From Phascolarctobacterium faecium DSM 14760 (GTDB lineage: Bacteria > Bacillota > Negativicutes > Acidaminococcales > Acidaminococcaceae): a DNA stretch of 64,000 bases. A program made the position numbers and the translations under genes. Shown piece after piece: positions 45,829-54,368 of the stretch. The stretch's first letter is position 1, and each line of letters begins with the position of its first letter. The DNA lies in the NCBI RefSeq assembly GCF_003269275.1, contig NZ_QLTS01000002.1, positions 25,922-89,921 on the forward strand, in the 5' to 3' direction. Below the pieces are notes generated by a model, which was not told the origin of the DNA, did no database searches, and worked only from the letters and a program-made list of their open reading frames with translations.

Positions 45829-45857
45829 TTTACATCACCCTCTATTAACCTTATAAT
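45829..45857 (+). promoter_or_regulatory. sigma-A-type promoter for the phosphoethanolamine transferase
   Basis: TTTACA and TATAAT at 17-nt spacing; the ATG follows about 30 nt later after ACGGAGG. Confidence 0.75.
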
Positions 45858-45889
45858 AAAATTATCATTAATATTTTACGGAGGTTAAT

Positions 45890-47677
45890 ATGTTTAAATA
45901 TCTGTTATTGACAGCATTATTATATTTTATTTCATATTTATATTATGTAAAAGTATCTCATGGATTAGGTCATAAAGCAGAATTCCTCCAGCTAAGACGT
46001 TTCCTCCCCTGCGCACTTTTGGCTGTCGCACCTGCTGCAACAGCGCAAATCCAGTTAACTAATAGCTTATTACTTACGAGTATGGCAGTTGGTATATCCT
46101 GGATAATCACCTACCCTTTATTATATTGGAACACCTATCACAAAAATTCCACTGATTTCGGCTTCCATTTTGATACTGTTTTCGGATTATATATTATAGG
46201 CTGGCTCACAGCACTAAAAATTATTGTACTAAATTTCAACATTTTCCCAATTACTTTTTTGATTATACTAACAACAGTAGAATTTTTAATTTTGCTTATT
46301 CCAATTTCACAGTGGATTTTTTATTTTTTATATAAATCATGCATTGACGAAAACAGCATGATGATGCTACAGGAAACACACTACAACGAAATACTAGAAT
46401 TTTTCAAATCGTTTTCCATACCTGTTAATTTATTAATTTTCGTTATTCCAACTTCAGTTTACGGTATTTTTATTTATTTAAACATAGATGCCTCCGTAAG
46501 TACGTCAATTTCTATAAATATTTACCAGCTTATAACACTGTTGGCAATCGTTGCTTTCCTCACAATCTATTTATGGAAAAAAGGTAAAGGCGTATTTGTA
46601 CGCACAGGTATTGTTGAATTATATTTAGATGTCAAGGAATACTTTGAAACAACTAAATTATATACTCAAAACATGAAAGAGAGATTAAAAGATCTTCAGG
46701 TTACACCACAAAAACCAGTATTTGATAAACCTTCTACTATTTTGCTGATCATCGGTGAATCAGAATCGCGTGATTATATGAGCGCCTTCAGCGAATGTGA
46801 ATATGATACCACACCCTGGTTAAAAGCCAAAAAAGAAGATCCACATTTTTTACTTTTTCCAAATAGCTACTCCTGCATCGCTCATACAGTTTCCTGTCTA
46901 GAACGCGCATTAACAGAATTTAATCAATATAATGACAAACAGTTTTATACATCTTGTTCTATTATTGATATTGCGCATAAGGCAGGTTATACAACATCCT
47001 GGTATAGTAACCAGGGTCATTTAGGCTGTGCCGATACTCCTGTAACATTAGTTGCCAACACTTCTCAGACTGCAAAATGGACCAAGCAAAATTTAAATCA
47101 GGTACAATATGATGAAGCGCTGCTGGAGTATCTTGAAGAAGTAAATCCACAAAAAAATAATTTCGTTGTTATTCATTTAAAAGGCAATCATTTTAATTTT
47201 ATCAATCGTTATCCATCTCAATTCACAAAATGGGGTACTCCTGGCAAATATGACCTAATTTTAAATTATCTGAATTCCATCGCCTATACTGACTCTATTT
47301 TAGAAAAAATCTACAACTACGCTTCTGCGAAGCTTAATCTGCAAGCCATGCTTTATTTCTCTGACCACGGAACCCTGCCTGATAAAAGACGGTCGCCTAA
47401 TTTTGACGGATTCGGCACTGTACGTATACCAATGTTTGCTTATTTTTCAGATGAATATATACAAAAGAATAAAGAAATTTATCAAACTTTATCAGATAAT
47501 CAGAATAAATATTTTACCAATGATTTATCTTACGAATTGATGTGCAGTATTTTTAATATAAAATCTAATCATTTTGATGAAACAAACAGCTTAGCCTCAC
47601 CAAAATATAAATTTACTCGTGAAATGTTAACTACCGATCTTGGGAAAATGTACATTAAAGATGACACTACAAAATAA
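45890..47677 (+). CDS. phosphoethanolamine transferase (EptA/CptA-like, sulfatase fold)
   Basis: 595 residues. Five to six N-terminal helices (to about 235) and a periplasmic catalytic domain with IIGESESRDYMSAF near 291 (metal Glu), AHTVSCLERALTEFN near 328 with the Thr nucleophile, and FSDHGTLPDKR near 487 (metal Asp, His). Such enzymes move phosphoethanolamine from phosphatidylethanolamine to lipid A, core sugar or Kdo. The result lowers surface charge and can protect from cationic peptides. It is a single-gene plus-strand cassette between two minus-strand LPS clusters. AT-rich. The acceptor is not known. Confidence 0.85.
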   Translation: MFKYLLLTALLYFISYLYYVKVSHGLGHKAEFLQLRRFLPCALLAVAPAATAQIQLTNSLLLTSMAVGISWIITYPLLYWNTYHKNSTDFGFHFDTVFGLYIIGWLTALKIIVLNFNIFPITFLIILTTVEFLILLIPISQWIFYFLYKSCIDENSMMMLQETHYNEILEFFKSFSIPVNLLIFVIPTSVYGIFIYLNIDASVSTSISINIYQLITLLAIVAFLTIYLWKKGKGVFVRTGIVELYLDVKEYFETTKLYTQNMKERLKDLQVTPQKPVFDKPSTILLIIGESESRDYMSAFSECEYDTTPWLKAKKEDPHFLLFPNSYSCIAHTVSCLERALTEFNQYNDKQFYTSCSIIDIAHKAGYTTSWYSNQGHLGCADTPVTLVANTSQTAKWTKQNLNQVQYDEALLEYLEEVNPQKNNFVVIHLKGNHFNFINRYPSQFTKWGTPGKYDLILNYLNSIAYTDSILEKIYNYASAKLNLQAMLYFSDHGTLPDKRRSPNFDGFGTVRIPMFAYFSDEYIQKNKEIYQTLSDNQNKYFTNDLSYELMCSIFNIKSNHFDETNSLASPKYKFTREMLTTDLGKMYIKDDTTK

Positions 47678-47716
47678 ATAATGGCGGACCATTTAGTCCG
47701 CCATTATTTATTTTTT
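47676..47716. terminator. bidirectional terminator overlapping two stop codons
   Basis: AAATAATGGCGGAC pairs perfectly with its complement (14 bp) around a 6-nt loop, with T runs outward. The stop codons of both convergent genes lie in the stem. Confidence 0.9.
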
Positions 47717-48456
47717 TGCTGTAATTCATATAACTTCCAATATTTTAGCAGAGTGTAGAAAAAATGCTGTAAACTTGAATAAAGTCCTGCCCAACCATCT
47801 AAAAACCCCAATTGTAAAAAATAAGCTCGGATAAAGCCATAAATTCCATGAGTAAAAGCAGCACTTTTCCCTACGCGTTTTCCTTTACTGAAATTATCTT
47901 CAGCCCAGATAGAAGTATACTGACCAGCTTTATCAAGCCATTGCTGCCAGGAATCATAAGTATAATGCATAAGAATTCCAGAAAGCTTCTGTTTAGGCAA
48001 TTTGCAAACTGGCCGCTCATGTACTTTATGTTCCCATTTTACTTCCAGTCTGGGAAAAAGTCTTATTACTTCATCCGGTGCAAAAATTCCATGATTATAT
48101 CCAAAATCAAAAGCTTCAATTTTCCGCATAAAACTATATTGCTTGGCTTCGCATTTATCCACAGCATTTTTTACCGACTCAATCAGTTCAAATGACAGTC
48201 TTTCGTCAGCATCTATATATAAAATATAATCAGCATCAGTTTTATCTAAAACAAAATTGCGCTGAGCTGAAAAATCATTATCCCATTTACGGTAAAGAAC
48301 CCTTGCGCCATGTAAATTAGCCAATCCAACAGTTGCATCATCACTTCCGGAATCAATAATAATTATTTCGTCGGTAATCTTACAGACATTTTCTATAACT
48401 GCAACTATATTTTTCTCTTCATTTTTTGTTAAAATGACCACAGCAATTTTTTTCAT
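47704..48456 (-). CDS. LPS core glycosyltransferase, GT2 (WaaE/KdtX-like)
   Basis: 250 residues. VVILTKNEEKNIVAVIEN at the start, IIIIDSGSDDATV near 31 and ADYILYIDADERLS near 75 (DxD) are the WaaE/KdtX pattern, and ARVLYRKWDNDFSAQRNFVLD near 50 is the family's diagnostic segment. WaaE adds glucose to heptose I of the core. The internal ATG is used, 5 nt after GGAGG. It is monocistronic, facing eptA across a shared terminator. Confidence 0.85.
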   Translation of the reverse strand: MKKIAVVILTKNEEKNIVAVIENVCKITDEIIIIDSGSDDATVGLANLHGARVLYRKWDNDFSAQRNFVLDKTDADYILYIDADERLSFELIESVKNAVDKCEAKQYSFMRKIEAFDFGYNHGIFAPDEVIRLFPRLEVKWEHKVHERPVCKLPKQKLSGILMHYTYDSWQQWLDKAGQYTSIWAEDNFSKGKRVGKSAAFTHGIYGFIRAYFLQLGFLDGWAGLYSSLQHFFYTLLKYWKLYELQQKNK

Positions 48457-48512
48457 AAAAGCCTCCATGACATCTTTATTTTATTATAACATATAAACAC
48501 ACCAAGTATCCC

Positions 48513-48541
48513 TTGTAATCGTCGGAAGTTTATTCTATAAT
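48513..48541 (+). promoter_or_regulatory. sigma-A-type promoter for the deacetylase-dehydrogenase pair
   Basis: TTGTAA and TATAAT at exactly 17 nt; start follows at about 55 nt with GAAAGGA. Confidence 0.75.
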
Positions 48542-48595
48542 TATTATGAATTTATTTAATCAATCATCCGTATATTTGAAAGGACAATATAAATA

Positions 48596-49333
48596 ATGGA
48601 TTTCAGCTATTCCAGTTACGAAAAATTGATTTCTCTATTAAAACAATATAATTATTCTATCACTGATTATAATAACTACAAAAAATATGAAAAATCAGTA
48701 ATTTTACGACATGATATAGATTTTTCAATCAAAGACAGTTATAAATTTTCTCTTTTTGAAGAATCTTTAGGTATTAAGTCAAATTATTTCGTTCTACTAT
48801 CTACAGGTTTTTACAATCCTATGGAAAAACGTGTTCGAAAAATGCTTAGAGATATGCATAACCGAGGTTTTACTATTGGTCTGCATTTTGATACAACAGC
48901 TTATGATAATACTGATCTGAACAAACCTATCCAGTCTGAGAAGCATATATTAGAAGAAATTTTAGAAGCTCCGGTTAATTTGATTGCATTCCATCGACCA
49001 ACACCAACAGCATTAGCAAACAATTTAAAATTTCCTGGACTGATAAACGTTTATTCAAAAGAATTTTTCCATGACTGTAAATACTGTTCTGATTCCAGAT
49101 TTTTTTGGCGTGATAACCCATATGAGTTAATTACCAGCCAAAAATATGACCGCCTTCAGATTTTAACGCATGCGTTCTGTTGGGCTGAATCAGACAGATG
49201 TCCAGCTCATGTTTATAAATCTTTCATCTCGCAGGCAAGTTGGGAACGTTACAAATATTTAACTGAAAATATCAGAAATCCTGAAGAATTTATTTCAGAA
49301 GAAGAAGCCAGAAAACTTTGGCTTAACAAATAG
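48596..49333 (+). CDS. polysaccharide deacetylase-like protein
   Basis: 245 residues, no signal peptide, so probably cytoplasmic. It has VILRHDIDFSIKDSYKF near 35 (equivalent to the NodB Asp-Asp/His motif), TIGLHFDTTAYDN near 92 (a metal His but not the full HxxxH), and AFHRPTPTALAN near 130 (the RxP motif). These suggest a diverged CE4 fold that removes an N-acetyl or similar group from a sugar precursor. It is 9 nt before a UDP-sugar dehydrogenase gene, so a joint role in making a modified amino-sugar uronate is plausible. AT-rich. Confidence 0.7.
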   Translation: MDFSYSSYEKLISLLKQYNYSITDYNNYKKYEKSVILRHDIDFSIKDSYKFSLFEESLGIKSNYFVLLSTGFYNPMEKRVRKMLRDMHNRGFTIGLHFDTTAYDNTDLNKPIQSEKHILEEILEAPVNLIAFHRPTPTALANNLKFPGLINVYSKEFFHDCKYCSDSRFFWRDNPYELITSQKYDRLQILTHAFCWAESDRCPAHVYKSFISQASWERYKYLTENIRNPEEFISEEEARKLWLNK

Positions 49334-49342
49334 GAGTCAATA

Positions 49343-50662
49343 ATGCAGAACTTTAAAAATCTTATTGAAAAAAGAACCTCTCTTGCTGTAATAGGATTGG
49401 GTTATGTTGGTATGCCTTTGGCTATTGCATTTGCAGACCATATAAACGTAACCGGTTTTGATTTGAACAAAGAAAAAATTTCCTTATATAAATCCGGTAT
49501 AGATCCAACCAACGAAGTAGGAAATGAAAAAATACAAAAAACTACTATAAATTTCACAACAGACGAACAGCAGTTGCAATATGCAAGCTTTCATATCATT
49601 GCTGTTCCAACGCCTATAAATCAGGATAAAACTCCCGATTTTGGTCCTATTATCGGAGCCAGCACTATTTTAGGCCGCAATCTTGCGCCTGGTTCTATCA
49701 TCGTTTACGAATCAACTGTTTATCCGGGGGTTACAGAAGATATCTGTATTCCAATCTTGGAAAAAGAGTCTGGTTTAACGTGCGGTATTGATTTCAAAGT
49801 CGGATATTCTCCTGAAAGAATAAACCCTGGTGATAAAATCCATCGTTTAGAAAATATAAAAAAAATAGTATCCGGCATGGATCAGGAAACACTAAACGAA
49901 ATAGCATCAGTTTATGAACTTATAATAAAAGCAGGAGTATATCGTGCTTCCAGCATTAAAGTTGCTGAAGCAGCCAAAGTTGCTGAAAACAGCCAGCGTG
50001 ATATCAACATAGCTTTTATGAACGAATTGGCAATGGCTTTCGATAAAATGAAAATAGATACAAACGAAGTTGTTGATGCTATGAACACGAAATGGAATGC
50101 TCTCGGTTTCCGTCCAGGCTTAGTTGGTGGCCACTGTATTGGCGTAGATCCATATTATTTTGTTTATGAAGCGGAAAAACTTGGTTACCACAGTCAGATA
50201 ATACTTTCTGGCCGACAAATAAATGACGGCATGGGCACTTTTATTGCAGATGCCATTATTAAACAGCTGGTACTGGCAGGTAAAAAAGTTATTGATGCAA
50301 AAGTAGCAATTTTGGGAATCACCTTTAAAGAAAATTGCCCTGACGTTCGAAACTCAAAAGTTATTGACATTGTCAAAAGGCTCAAAGAATATGGAATTTC
50401 CCCAGACATTACAGATCCCTGGGCAGATATCATAGAAGTAAAAAATGAATATAATATTGACCTAAAGCAGCTAAACGATATAAAAAATGTTGACTGTCTT
50501 GTTTTGGCTGTGGCACATGATGAATTTAAAATTATGAATTTACTTGATATGGATAATCTATTTAAGCCATTGCCAAATTCAGAAAAAGTTTTTATTGATC
50601 TAAAAAATATCTGTTCTCTATCTGAGCTTACATCTTCTGGTTATAATTTTTGGAGATTATAA
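49343..50662 (+). CDS. UDP-N-acetyl-D-hexosaminuronate dehydrogenase (WbpO/TviB/WbpA type)
   Basis: 439 residues. The NAD site is LAVIGLGYVGMPLAIAFA near 13. The central domain has YESTVYPGVTED near 122 and the catalytic Cys in LVGGHCIGVDPYYF near 259, with LGITFKENCPDVRNSK near 323. It oxidises C6 of a UDP-HexNAc twice to the uronate. The closest pattern I recall is the UDP-GalNAc dehydrogenase group (TviB/WbpO), but no C4 epimerase gene lies next to it. It forms an operon with the deacetylase. AT-rich. Confidence 0.85.
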   Translation: MQNFKNLIEKRTSLAVIGLGYVGMPLAIAFADHINVTGFDLNKEKISLYKSGIDPTNEVGNEKIQKTTINFTTDEQQLQYASFHIIAVPTPINQDKTPDFGPIIGASTILGRNLAPGSIIVYESTVYPGVTEDICIPILEKESGLTCGIDFKVGYSPERINPGDKIHRLENIKKIVSGMDQETLNEIASVYELIIKAGVYRASSIKVAEAAKVAENSQRDINIAFMNELAMAFDKMKIDTNEVVDAMNTKWNALGFRPGLVGGHCIGVDPYYFVYEAEKLGYHSQIILSGRQINDGMGTFIADAIIKQLVLAGKKVIDAKVAILGITFKENCPDVRNSKVIDIVKRLKEYGISPDITDPWADIIEVKNEYNIDLKQLNDIKNVDCLVLAVAHDEFKIMNLLDMDNLFKPLPNSEKVFIDLKNICSLSELTSSGYNFWRL

Positions 50663-50705
50663 AATAAAGCCGTAAACACAAGTGTTTACGGCTTTATTTT
50701 TATGA
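50662..50705. terminator. bidirectional terminator between convergent LPS genes
   Basis: AAATAAAGCCGTAAACAC and its perfect complement form an 18-bp stem with a 2-nt centre; the stem abuts both stop codons. Confidence 0.9.
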
Positions 50706-51707
50706 TTTTATTTTCAGCCTGACTTTTAAAATAGCATACCATAAATAACATTTTAAAGCATTCTGCCAATTATGATGTTTTCTAAAAAATTTCCCGGCTT
50801 GTTTAAAATTGTGATAATTTTCCGGCTTTCGTTCTGGCAGTGGATCATCAACACTATCCCAAAAAGATATATCTAAATATCGTCTCCACATTTTATCATA
50901 TTCTGTTAATGCTAAATTCCAAGGCTTTTCTCTGCCAAAAAAATGATAAATTATACATCTTTCAGGTACTTTGCTACCATCACACCCCAAATGATTAAAT
51001 TTTTCGTCAATAAACTTTATATCACCATCCATAACCAGATTCAATACATCCTGATCATGGCACGTAAAGCTTTTGGGATCGCGTCCTTGATAACTGAATG
51101 CTTTTTCAGTTATGGAATTCTCTTCCCATTTTTCAGTATCAATCCATAGAACACCCGAATTAAAATATTTACCACTTTTGAGCCCTAAAAAATCACTTCT
51201 AGTCTTTACCGCCTCAGGCAAATCTGAAACAGCTGCTAATACTTTCCCTTCTAAATCTATTTTTTTAAATGCTTCCATACTGTTGATACATATCAAATCA
51301 GCATCAATATATAAAAAATATCTTGTTATTTTTTTCAATACCTTGGGCATGTATAGTCTAAAATAACTAACTTTTTTGAATCGTGGATGTTTAATATGAA
51401 AATTAGCAAATGGAGCCATATCCATTAAATAAACATAGCAACTTTGTTTATATTTAACGGTAGTTTTTTCTAAAGCTTCCAAATCTTTTTTACTTACAGC
51501 ATCAGTAAAAATATGAAATGCAAATTTCATATTTGAGTTATTCTCTAATATAGATGTAATTGTGACTCCTGTAGGTCTGAAAAAATTAATATCTATATTA
51601 AAACAAATATGCATTACATCATTTTGATCTTCTATACATTGCAAGTTTTCAAAACTATATATTTTCTTTACAAATTCATTCTTTTCAAAATACTCCCGAT
51701 CAAACAT
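50700..51707 (-). CDS. glycosyltransferase family 8
   Basis: 335 residues. HICFNIDINFFRPTGVTITSIL near 27, YFLYIDADLICINSM near 130 (DxD), KYFNSGVLWIDTEKWE near 180, and FTCHDQDVLNLVMDGD near 215 with HFFGREKPWN near 257 match LPS GT8 glucosyl/galactosyltransferases, as in the gene at 44799-45740. The internal ATG is used (GAGGG at 6 nt). It lies 75 nt after waaF; an inverted repeat (AAAATCAAC and complement) lies in that gap. AT-rich, unlike waaF. Confidence 0.85.
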   Translation of the reverse strand: MFDREYFEKNEFVKKIYSFENLQCIEDQNDVMHICFNIDINFFRPTGVTITSILENNSNMKFAFHIFTDAVSKKDLEALEKTTVKYKQSCYVYLMDMAPFANFHIKHPRFKKVSYFRLYMPKVLKKITRYFLYIDADLICINSMEAFKKIDLEGKVLAAVSDLPEAVKTRSDFLGLKSGKYFNSGVLWIDTEKWEENSITEKAFSYQGRDPKSFTCHDQDVLNLVMDGDIKFIDEKFNHLGCDGSKVPERCIIYHFFGREKPWNLALTEYDKMWRRYLDISFWDSVDDPLPERKPENYHNFKQAGKFFRKHHNWQNALKCYLWYAILKVRLKIKS

Positions 51708-51782
51708 TAGCATCCCTCAATAGTCTCATATTTTCTAACATTTCGTAAAATCAACAACAATATATTTTACTACTGGTTGATT

Positions 51783-52811
51783 TTATTTTTCTAACATTTT
51801 CTCCGCTGCTGCCACAACCTGTTCTACCGTCATCCTGGACATACACTGCAAATCATCGCAGCTGTGTTTCATTCCGTCTGCACATCCCTGACAAGGCGGT
51901 TGTGCCGTAACTATTACAGCATCCTTTGTATAAGGACCATAAAGCTTCGGATTTGACGGTCCATACATAGCAACGATAGGCACCTTCTGGCTGATAGCCA
52001 CATGCATAGGACCGCTGTCATTAGTAATAATCAAACAACAACGGCGCATTGCAGCGGCCAGCCCGCCAATAGCAAAATGTCCTGTTGCAATAATCGGCCG
52101 CGTTTGCATATAACCTGTTGCTTCCGCAACCATCTCTTCATCCATTGGCCCGCCAAAAAATACTGTTTTATACCCCTTGGCCGCAAAAATATCTGCAACC
52201 TCAGCAAAACGTTCCGGCGGCCAGCGTTTAGTCGGTACGGCGCTGCCAATATTAAAGCCAATCAGTTTATCCTGATCAGTAATATTTTGTTCCTGCCAGA
52301 AAAGCTCTGCTTCTAAAAAATGTTCTTCCCCCGGAAAAATTTCCAGACCGTTATTACTCAGATCCTGCACACCTAACTGCTGCAATACATCAAGATACAT
52401 ATCAGCAGCATGCATAGACCTATCCAACGGCGTAAAAACATCCCAAAACCACTTAAATATTTTATGCGTCGTACCTGTACGCAGTTTAACACTTGTCATC
52501 GCATCAATAAAAGAACAGCGCTCGTTAGGATGCAAATTAATGAGCACATCAAAATCAAGTTTGCTTAAATGCCTGGAACAGGCCCATAGAGACAAAATAC
52601 TGTTGTCACGTCCTTTTTTATCTATCGTGACAACTTCATCAAGGTACGGATTAAAAAGCACCACATCTTTTAGTTTTTCATCTACCAGCATAGTAATATG
52701 TGCATCAGGTGCAGCTTTACGCAGAGCATGGATAAAAGGCGTCGTTAAAGTCAAATCACCCAAGTGCATTAAAAACGTTACCAGTATCTTCTTGCCATTG
52801 AGTTCAACCAT
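51783..52811 (-). CDS. waaF: glycosyltransferase family 9, ADP-heptose:LPS heptosyltransferase (II-like)
   Basis: 342 residues. KILVTFLMHLGDLTLTTPF at the start, GFNIGSAVPTKRWPPERFAE near 196 (donor-site region), and IITNDSGPMHVAISQKVPI near 263 are GT9 signatures. A Cys cluster CQGCADGMKHSCDDLQCM is near the C terminus. It adds a heptose to the inner core in the cytoplasm. Start and waaC stop share one base (TAATG). The assignment as WaaF rather than WaaC or WaaQ is by order and length only. Confidence 0.82.
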   Translation of the reverse strand: MVELNGKKILVTFLMHLGDLTLTTPFIHALRKAAPDAHITMLVDEKLKDVVLFNPYLDEVVTIDKKGRDNSILSLWACSRHLSKLDFDVLINLHPNERCSFIDAMTSVKLRTGTTHKIFKWFWDVFTPLDRSMHAADMYLDVLQQLGVQDLSNNGLEIFPGEEHFLEAELFWQEQNITDQDKLIGFNIGSAVPTKRWPPERFAEVADIFAAKGYKTVFFGGPMDEEMVAEATGYMQTRPIIATGHFAIGGLAAAMRRCCLIITNDSGPMHVAISQKVPIVAMYGPSNPKLYGPYTKDAVIVTAQPPCQGCADGMKHSCDDLQCMSRMTVEQVVAAAEKMLEK

Positions 52812-53845
52812 TACAGCCTCCTGCTTTTCTCGATATAAACCGCATATACCATCTCAGGTGTGATGTCATACATACAATGCCAGTCGTCACATTCTTTTTT
52901 TAAACAACCGGCACATGCAGCCGTACTCAAAATAACCGTCGCGTCATCAGAGCCATACGGGCCGGTCCGATCAGCTTTAGTCGGTCCATACATAGCAATC
53001 AAAGGTTTCTTCAACGCTGCTGCAAAATGCAGCGGCCCTGTATCCGCGCTGATAAAAAGCTTACAGCCTTTAATAAGCGCTGCTAATTCGCGCAGACTGG
53101 TCTGTCCGATCAAATTTATAAGCTGCATAGGTTTTCCAGCCAACTCCGTAATTTTTTCTCCTTTAGCAGTATCATCAGGTCCACCTGCCAAAACAACACT
53201 GCAGCCATCAGCAATGATCATTTTGATCAAACTGGCATAATGCTCTGCCGGCCACTCTTTTGTTTTCCACCTTGCCCCGGGAACAACAACTATATATTCA
53301 CCCTGCAGCTCATTTTTCTGTAATTTTTCCTGCACAGAAACAGTCTCTTTGGACAAATCAGGCAACGGGAAAACAATTTGCTCTGCCGAAGCGCCTAAAT
53401 AACGTGCCACATCAAGATAACGCTCAATAACATGGTCATTACTGTGACTGCCGCAAATCGCTTTACTGACCAACCCGCTGCCTTCACGCATTTCACAATA
53501 TCCAATGCGATCAGAACAGCCGCTGATAGCTGCAAGCACCGCACTTTTAAACAACCCCTGCATATCTATTACCAGATCAAATTTTTTAGAATGCAATAAT
53601 CGGCGCATTTCCTGGAAATACGCCAATTTAGCCAGTAAATTCATTTTATTGAACTTTACCTTATCAAAATAAATTATCTCATCAATAACAGGCGGATCAG
53701 GTACAAAACCGGCAAACTGCGGATGCACCAGCCATGTTATTTTCGCTTTGGGAAAACGCTGCCGCAAAGCTGCCGCAAAAGGCAGCGTGTGCAAAATATC
53801 ACCCAATGAACTCATTTTGATCAGTAAAATATTTTTATATTCCAT
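52811..53845 (-). CDS. waaC: glycosyltransferase family 9, ADP-heptose:LPS heptosyltransferase (I-like)
   Basis: 344 residues. ILLIKMSSLGDILHTLPFA at the start is the WaaC motif; VIDMQGLFKSAVLAAISG near 90, VVVPGARWKTKEWPAEHYA near 186 and FISADTGPLHFAAALKKPL near 255 follow. Near the end it has a Cys cluster (CAGCLKKECDDWHCMYDI) like the other two GT9 proteins here. It adds the first heptose to Kdo. The internal ATG is used, with AGAGG at 6-7 nt. It is 22 nt after gmhB. Confidence 0.87.
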   Translation of the reverse strand: MEYKNILLIKMSSLGDILHTLPFAAALRQRFPKAKITWLVHPQFAGFVPDPPVIDEIIYFDKVKFNKMNLLAKLAYFQEMRRLLHSKKFDLVIDMQGLFKSAVLAAISGCSDRIGYCEMREGSGLVSKAICGSHSNDHVIERYLDVARYLGASAEQIVFPLPDLSKETVSVQEKLQKNELQGEYIVVVPGARWKTKEWPAEHYASLIKMIIADGCSVVLAGGPDDTAKGEKITELAGKPMQLINLIGQTSLRELAALIKGCKLFISADTGPLHFAAALKKPLIAMYGPTKADRTGPYGSDDATVILSTAACAGCLKKECDDWHCMYDITPEMVYAVYIEKSRRL

Positions 53846-53867
53846 GTATGCCTCTAATAACACTTAT

Positions 53868-54368
53868 TTAAGGAATTATCAGCTTGATAAAGTCCAATAA
53901 ATTTCCCTTTTCAAACAAATACCCTTTGATCCCGGCGGCCTCTGCCGCTTCTACATCACGTCTCTTATCACCAATCAGAAAAGATTTATCATGATCGATA
54001 TCATATTCTGCCATAGCCTGTAAAATAAGTCCCGGTTTTGGTTTGCGGCACTCGCAGTCAACAGCATACTCAGCAACGCTGCCAGATGGTAGATGCGGAC
54101 AATAATAAAACTTTTCTATCTTCCCGCCGCTGTTAAAAACAATATCTGACATATACTGATGTAGTTTTTCCATTTCAGCGACCGTATAATAACCTCGTGC
54201 TATCCCGCTTTGATTAGTCACGACAAAAACAAGGTACCCGGACTGTGTTAAATAGGTTATTGCCTCCAGCGCGCCTTCTATCCACTCCAGTTCATCGATC
54301 TTATATAAATAAGCTTTATCGATATTCAGCACACCGTCGCGGTCAAAAAAGACTGCCTTATGCGCCAT
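53868..54368 (-). CDS. gmhB: D-glycero-beta-D-manno-heptose 1,7-bisphosphate 7-phosphatase
   Basis: 166 residues, HAD fold. KAVFFDRDGVLNID at the start carries the nucleophile Asp and acid/base Asp. VVTNQSGIARGYY near 55 is motif II, and CRKPKPGL with an earlier CPH marks the zinc-binding Cys/His cluster of GmhB. LIGDKRRDVEAAEAAG near 130 is motif IV. It makes heptose 1-phosphate, the HldE adenylylation substrate. The ATG used overlaps the hldD stop by 11 nt; the longer frame is inside hldD. Confidence 0.92.
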   Translation of the reverse strand: MAHKAVFFDRDGVLNIDKAYLYKIDELEWIEGALEAITYLTQSGYLVFVVTNQSGIARGYYTVAEMEKLHQYMSDIVFNSGGKIEKFYYCPHLPSGSVAEYAVDCECRKPKPGLILQAMAEYDIDHDKSFLIGDKRRDVEAAEAAGIKGYLFEKGNLLDFIKLIIP

